Assembly (NCBI RefSeq): GCF_900102685.1
Contig: NZ_FMZA01000007.1
Span: 112,635-176,634 of the forward strand
Length of the DNA stretch: 64,000 bases
DNA from: Melghirimyces thermohalophilus
GTDB taxonomy: Bacteria; Bacillota; Bacilli; Thermoactinomycetales; DSM-45169
Direction: 5' to 3'
Below are positions 61,248 through 64,000 of this stretch, in pieces; the first letter of the stretch is position 1; each line of letters starts with the position of its first letter. The notes under the pieces were generated by a model, which ran no database searches, was not told the origin of the DNA, and saw only the letters and a list, made by a program, of their open reading frames with translations. Made by a program: the position numbers and the translations under genes.

Positions 61248-62576
61248 ATGTTGTTTCAACCGGATCTGGAGACGATGGCCCGTCCGGAACTTGAACAGCT
61301 CCAGTTGACGCGACTGCAGCAAACCGTGGAACGGGTGTATAACCTGGTCCCCTTTTATCGGCGCAAACTGAATGAAGCGGGAGTTCGGCCGGAAAACCTG
61401 AAGAGCTTAAAGGATCTTCACCACCTTCCCTTCACCTGCAAAGGAGATCTGCGGAATCACTATCCCTTTGGGTTGCTGGCCGTGGAGTTGGAAGAAGTGT
61501 CGCGGATTCATGGATCCTCCGGGACCCGGGGAAAACCGACGGTGGTGGGGTACACCCACCGAGATATCCAACACTGGGCAGAGGTATGCGCTCGGGCGTT
61601 GGTGACCGCGGGAGGGCGCCCAGGTGATATTTTCCATAACGCCTACGGGTATGGGTTATTTACCGGTGGACTTGGTTTGCATTATGGGGCGGAACGGATG
61701 GGAGCGGCACTCGTTCCCGTCTCCGGGGGTAATCGTTCCCGCCAGGCCACTCTGATTCAGGATTTTCGTCCGCGAGGGATCGGCGGAACCCCTTCCTTTA
61801 TACTCAGCTTAGCGGAGACGTTGGAAGAGAGAGGGGAGGATCCCCGGGCCACCTCTTTGGAGTACGGCGTATTGGGAGCAGAACCATGGTCGGACCAAAT
61901 GCGGCAAACCCTGGAGGAAAAATGGGGGATCGATGCGCTGGATATCTATGGCTTGTCGGAGGTGATCGGTCCAGGTGTCGCCATGGAATGTCACCAGGCA
62001 AAAGAGGGTCTACATATCGCTGAGGACCATTTTCTTCCTGAAGTCGTGGATCCCAAAACGGGGGAGCCACTGCCCGACGGAGAGTTCGGGGAGCTGGTAT
62101 TCACCTCCCTCACGAAGGAAGCTTTCCCCATCCTGCGTTACCGAACAGGGGATATTGCTGCCCTGATGCGGGAAACATGCCGCTGCGGCCGGACCCATAC
62201 TCGCATGTCCCGGGTGAAGGGGCGAATCGACGATATGCTGATTATCCGGGGAGTGAATGTCTTTCCCTCTGAAGTGGAAGCCGCGCTGCTGGAGGAAGAA
62301 GAGGTGTCTCCTCACTACCAGCTGATCGTCACCCGGGAAGGCTCTCTGGACCGGCTCACTCTGGAGGTGGAGGTGGATGGGGATCATCTGGATGGAAGAC
62401 TGGAGATGGATCAACCTTATTGGGGACAACTTTGTAACCGCCTGCAAAGTCGGCTGAAAGATGTACTCGGCGTCACAACAGGGGTTCAATTGAGAGAACC
62501 TCGTTCGATTCCGAGGAGCGAGGGGAAAGCTGTCCGCGTGATCGACCAAAGGAAGGAAGCCCAGACGAGGAAGTAG
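61248..62576 (+). CDS. paaK: Phenylacetate-CoA ligase
   Basis: This 442-residue ANL-family enzyme activates phenylacetate. SRIHGSSGTRGKPTVVGYT is the phosphate loop, DIYGLSEVIGPGVAMEC the adenylate motif, and RIDDMLIIRGVNVFPSEVE the hinge. GGGAGGAGGG precedes ATG 61248. It ends the paaABCDK run. No paaE reductase gene follows. Confidence 0.95.
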   Translation: MLFQPDLETMARPELEQLQLTRLQQTVERVYNLVPFYRRKLNEAGVRPENLKSLKDLHHLPFTCKGDLRNHYPFGLLAVELEEVSRIHGSSGTRGKPTVVGYTHRDIQHWAEVCARALVTAGGRPGDIFHNAYGYGLFTGGLGLHYGAERMGAALVPVSGGNRSRQATLIQDFRPRGIGGTPSFILSLAETLEERGEDPRATSLEYGVLGAEPWSDQMRQTLEEKWGIDALDIYGLSEVIGPGVAMECHQAKEGLHIAEDHFLPEVVDPKTGEPLPDGEFGELVFTSLTKEAFPILRYRTGDIAALMRETCRCGRTHTRMSRVKGRIDDMLIIRGVNVFPSEVEAALLEEEEVSPHYQLIVTREGSLDRLTLEVEVDGDHLDGRLEMDQPYWGQLCNRLQSRLKDVLGVTTGVQLREPRSIPRSEGKAVRVIDQRKEAQTRK

Positions 62577-62941
62577 CGCAAGGGAGACGGTCGTGTCCCC
62601 CCCAAAGAGACCTTTTGTACCACAGGCACTACTCATTAATGGCTAACGCCCTAACGTAGAGGAAGTACCACAGGCACTTACTCGCTAGATGGGCTAAAGC
62701 TCTAACGTAGAAGAAGTCATCCGCCTCGGTGGAGAATCAGCATGCAAGAGCGTTTAGGGACAGTCCCCACATCTATGCCGGATGGCATAGCGAGACCGGG
62801 AACGGAGTGACCCTGGCGAGACTTGTGCCCTATAGGTACAACGGAACGAGGGGGGTACACGAAACAAGGTCACCTGAAGCACTAGAAGCGTGAGGAAATG
62901 ATGAGTGGCCAAACCCATCTATGGAATGGAGGAATCAAGTC
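62577..62941 (+). repeat. Structured repeat region between paaK and the EthD gene
   Basis: No gene is supported here. Two imperfect tandem units (62617-62664, 48 bases; 62665-62715, 51 bases) begin GTACCACAGGCACT and end CTAACGTAGARGAA. Each contains a small hairpin with changed but still paired bases: GGC/GCC in the first, GGGCT/AGCTC in the second. Further right come GGGACAGTCCC, TATGCC/GGCATA and a G-rich tract. The region is unlike the compact operon spacing elsewhere. It could be a fragment of a group II intron or another mobile RNA element, but no reverse transcriptase is present. Confidence 0.5.
62617..62715 (+). repeat. Tandem imperfect repeat, two units
   Basis: Unit 1 and unit 2 share the first 14 bases exactly and 18 of the last 22. 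Variable middle segments differ by three bases in length. Confidence 0.75.
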
Positions 62942-63253
62942 ATGGTTAAATTGATTGCCCTGTACAAACATCCGGACAACCGGGAGTCTTTCGATGAACA
63001 TTATCAAAAGGTGCACACGCCGTTGACCGAAAAGATGCCGGGCTTGAAAAAAATGGAGGTGACCCGTATCCAGGGGGCGCCGATGGGGGGCAAGGGGGCC
63101 TATTATCTGGAGGCGGCCATGTATTTTGACGACCGAGCCGCCTTGGATGCGGCGATGAACTCTCCGGAAGGCAAGGCAGCATCCAAAGATCTGATGGGCT
63201 TTGCCGGCTCTCTGGTCACGATGATGATCGGGGAAGTGGAGCGGGAGGCCTGA
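62942..63253 (+). CDS. EthD-family small dimeric alpha+beta-barrel protein
   Basis: This 103-residue protein begins MVKLIALYKHPDNRESFDEH with the YQKVHTPLTEKMPGL motif of EthD/DUF proteins (FDEHYxxxHxPL). ATG 62942 follows GGAGG. Small ring-active or isomerase partners of this family occur in aromatic catabolism. The gene lies at the end of the paa cluster with the thioesterase gene eight bases downstream. Confidence 0.85.
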   Translation: MVKLIALYKHPDNRESFDEHYQKVHTPLTEKMPGLKKMEVTRIQGAPMGGKGAYYLEAAMYFDDRAALDAAMNSPEGKAASKDLMGFAGSLVTMMIGEVEREA

Positions 63254-63260
63254 TGGACGG

Positions 63261-63656
63261 ATGAAACCGGGTCTAAAGCCGGGGCGCCGGGAAAGGTTGC
63301 AGATGCGGGTGACAGAGGAAATGACCGCTTCCTTCGGTGGAAAAGAGATCCATCCTGTGTTATCCACTGTCAACCTGGTCTACTATATGGAGTGGGTGGG
63401 ACGAAGGTTGATTCTCCCCTACTTAGAGGCGGGGGAAGAGGGAGTGGGCGGGGCGATCTCTCTCCAACATCGGGCTCCTGCTCCAGTTGGAAAGGAGGTC
63501 ACCTTTTCCGCTGTGGCCACGGAAGTAAGCGACAGTCGGGTCGTCTGTCGAGTGGAGGCCCGCCATGATCGAGGGGTCGTGGGGGAGGGCACCTTTACAC
63601 AGGCGATCCTGCCCAAACAAAAGATATTGAAGCGGATCGAAGCGATGAGAAAATAA
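63261..63656 (+). CDS. FlK-type hot-dog thioesterase
   Basis: This 131-residue hot-dog protein has VTEEMTASFGGKEIHPVLST and VYYMEWVGRRLI, as in fluoroacetyl-CoA thioesterase FlK and relatives, ending FTQAILPKQKI. It could free CoA from dead-end phenylacetate intermediates, the role of PaaI, by analogy. ATG 63261 is the best start; it overlaps no upstream frame. Terminator follows. Confidence 0.8.
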   Translation: MKPGLKPGRRERLQMRVTEEMTASFGGKEIHPVLSTVNLVYYMEWVGRRLILPYLEAGEEGVGGAISLQHRAPAPVGKEVTFSAVATEVSDSRVVCRVEARHDRGVVGEGTFTQAILPKQKILKRIEAMRK

Positions 63657-63687
63657 ACCGGGGCGGTGATGTTCCCGGTTTTTATTT
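63654..63687 (+). terminator. Terminator of the paa region
   Basis: AAACCGGG pairs with CCCGGTTT, followed by TTATTT. Confidence 0.7.
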
Positions 63688-64000
63688 GAGCCTTTTGCAA
63701 AATGGCTTTCTGGTTCAATAAACCAGAATAACACTCAGGGAAACCAGTCTTTCACTTTCGCAAACTAAAGTGATATGGGCATACGGGCAGAATTTTGGAG
63801 ATTCTCTTTTTAAGCTACTTCTTTGGAAGCCTGGGTTTTCTTAACAGCCAGCGCGGTCGCTAATAAAACGATGGCATTCAGGTACACGTGGGTGGTTCCC
63901 TTCGAAATCCCGCAAACATGAAGATCGTTCGTCGTGAGGTTTTCTTTTAATCGACCGTTACATCGTTCCACGCTCGTCCGTTCATCGTAAAGCTTTTTCC
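63688..64000 (-). mobile_element. Edge of an insertion sequence (IS4/IS5 superfamily-like)
   Basis: GAGCCTTTTGCAAAATGGC (63688-63706) may be the terminal inverted repeat, but the other end is outside the window so this cannot be checked. The transposase gene starts about 120 bases inside and runs off the window end. The element abuts the terminator after the thioesterase gene. Confidence 0.6.
63810..64000 (-). CDS. Transposase C-terminus (partial)
   Basis: The minus-strand frame ending at 63810 reads KLYDERTSVERCNGRLKEN and VYLNAIVLLATALAVKKTQ. The Y-x2-R-x3-E-x6-K pattern (YDERTSVERCNGRLK) is the DDE transposase C-terminal signature of the IS4-like superfamily. The 5' part lies beyond base 64000. 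Confidence 0.8.
   Translation of the reverse strand, partial: KKLYDERTSVERCNGRLKENLTTNDLHVCGISKGTTHVYLNAIVLLATALAVKKTQASKEVA

Overview
The window looks like chromosome from a spore-forming, moderately GC-rich member of the Bacillota, most likely near the Thermoactinomycetaceae. That placement is inference. It rests on strong AGGAGG ribosome-binding sites, frequent TTG and GTG starts, Spo0M, YhzD and YyaL homologues, an IolT-type transporter, menaquinone genes and a Gram-positive phenylacetate cluster. No rRNA or tRNA genes and no CRISPR array were seen.

Layout. (1) 1-650: two convergent CstR-like persulfide-sensor repressors. (2) 900-5300: a gene graveyard with broken AraC, Gfo/Idh, YdhR and MFS genes and an adhA tail behind a MerR-type promoter. 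(3) 5683-12935: housekeeping genes (YyaL, M32 carboxypeptidase, an alanine symporter read through into an esterase, OsmC, YhzD). (4) 13026-16866: an IclR regulator facing a collapsed CoA-transferase, an intact thiolase and a broken Nramp gene. (5) 16971-25806: a ferritin-like/cupin fusion, a broken DUF3626 gene, an AzgA-type purine permease, an ABC-F ribosome-protection gene with a leader peptide and terminator, a nitronate monooxygenase and a broken methyltransferase. (6) 26016-29700: sulfur and thiol redox genes (MsrA, YeeE/YedE, ArsR, TrxB). (7) 29907-40014: menaquinone biosynthesis (menA; menF-D-H-B; menE-C), interrupted by a TetR/SugE efflux pair. (8) 40081-43089: assorted genes, including a HEPN-like protein. 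(9) 43400-47100: a LacI/IolT inositol-type locus with decayed dehydrogenase pieces and repeated AAGCGCTT operators. (10) 47376-57836: a multi-cluster CDGSH protein, a CAP protein, a LysR/quinone-reductase pair, TypA, Spo0M, LplA, a cyclophilin, a CbiX-like chelatase and an SDR enzyme. (11) 57940-63656: a TetR-regulated phenylacetate operon, paaABCDK, followed by EthD and FlK-like thioesterase genes. (12) 63688-64000: the edge of an insertion sequence.

How the genes work together. The men genes make menaquinone: MenF, MenD, MenH and MenC lead to o-succinylbenzoate, MenE and MenB close the naphthoate ring, and MenA prenylates it. The paa genes activate phenylacetate to its CoA thioester (PaaK) and epoxidise it (PaaABC, with PaaD as likely maturation factor). 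No PaaE reductase or later beta-oxidation genes lie in the window. Two sulfur-sensing or sulfur-handling groups (the CstR pair and ArsR/YeeE/TrxB) suggest reactive-sulfur homeostasis.

The most unusual regions are the ABC-F attenuator at 21530-21826, the unstopped symporter/esterase reading frame, the hairpin-bearing tandem repeat between paaK and the EthD gene, the 17-base operator duplicated on both sides of iolT, and the clustering of remnants from one enzyme family (Gfo/Idh) at two loci 40 kb apart.
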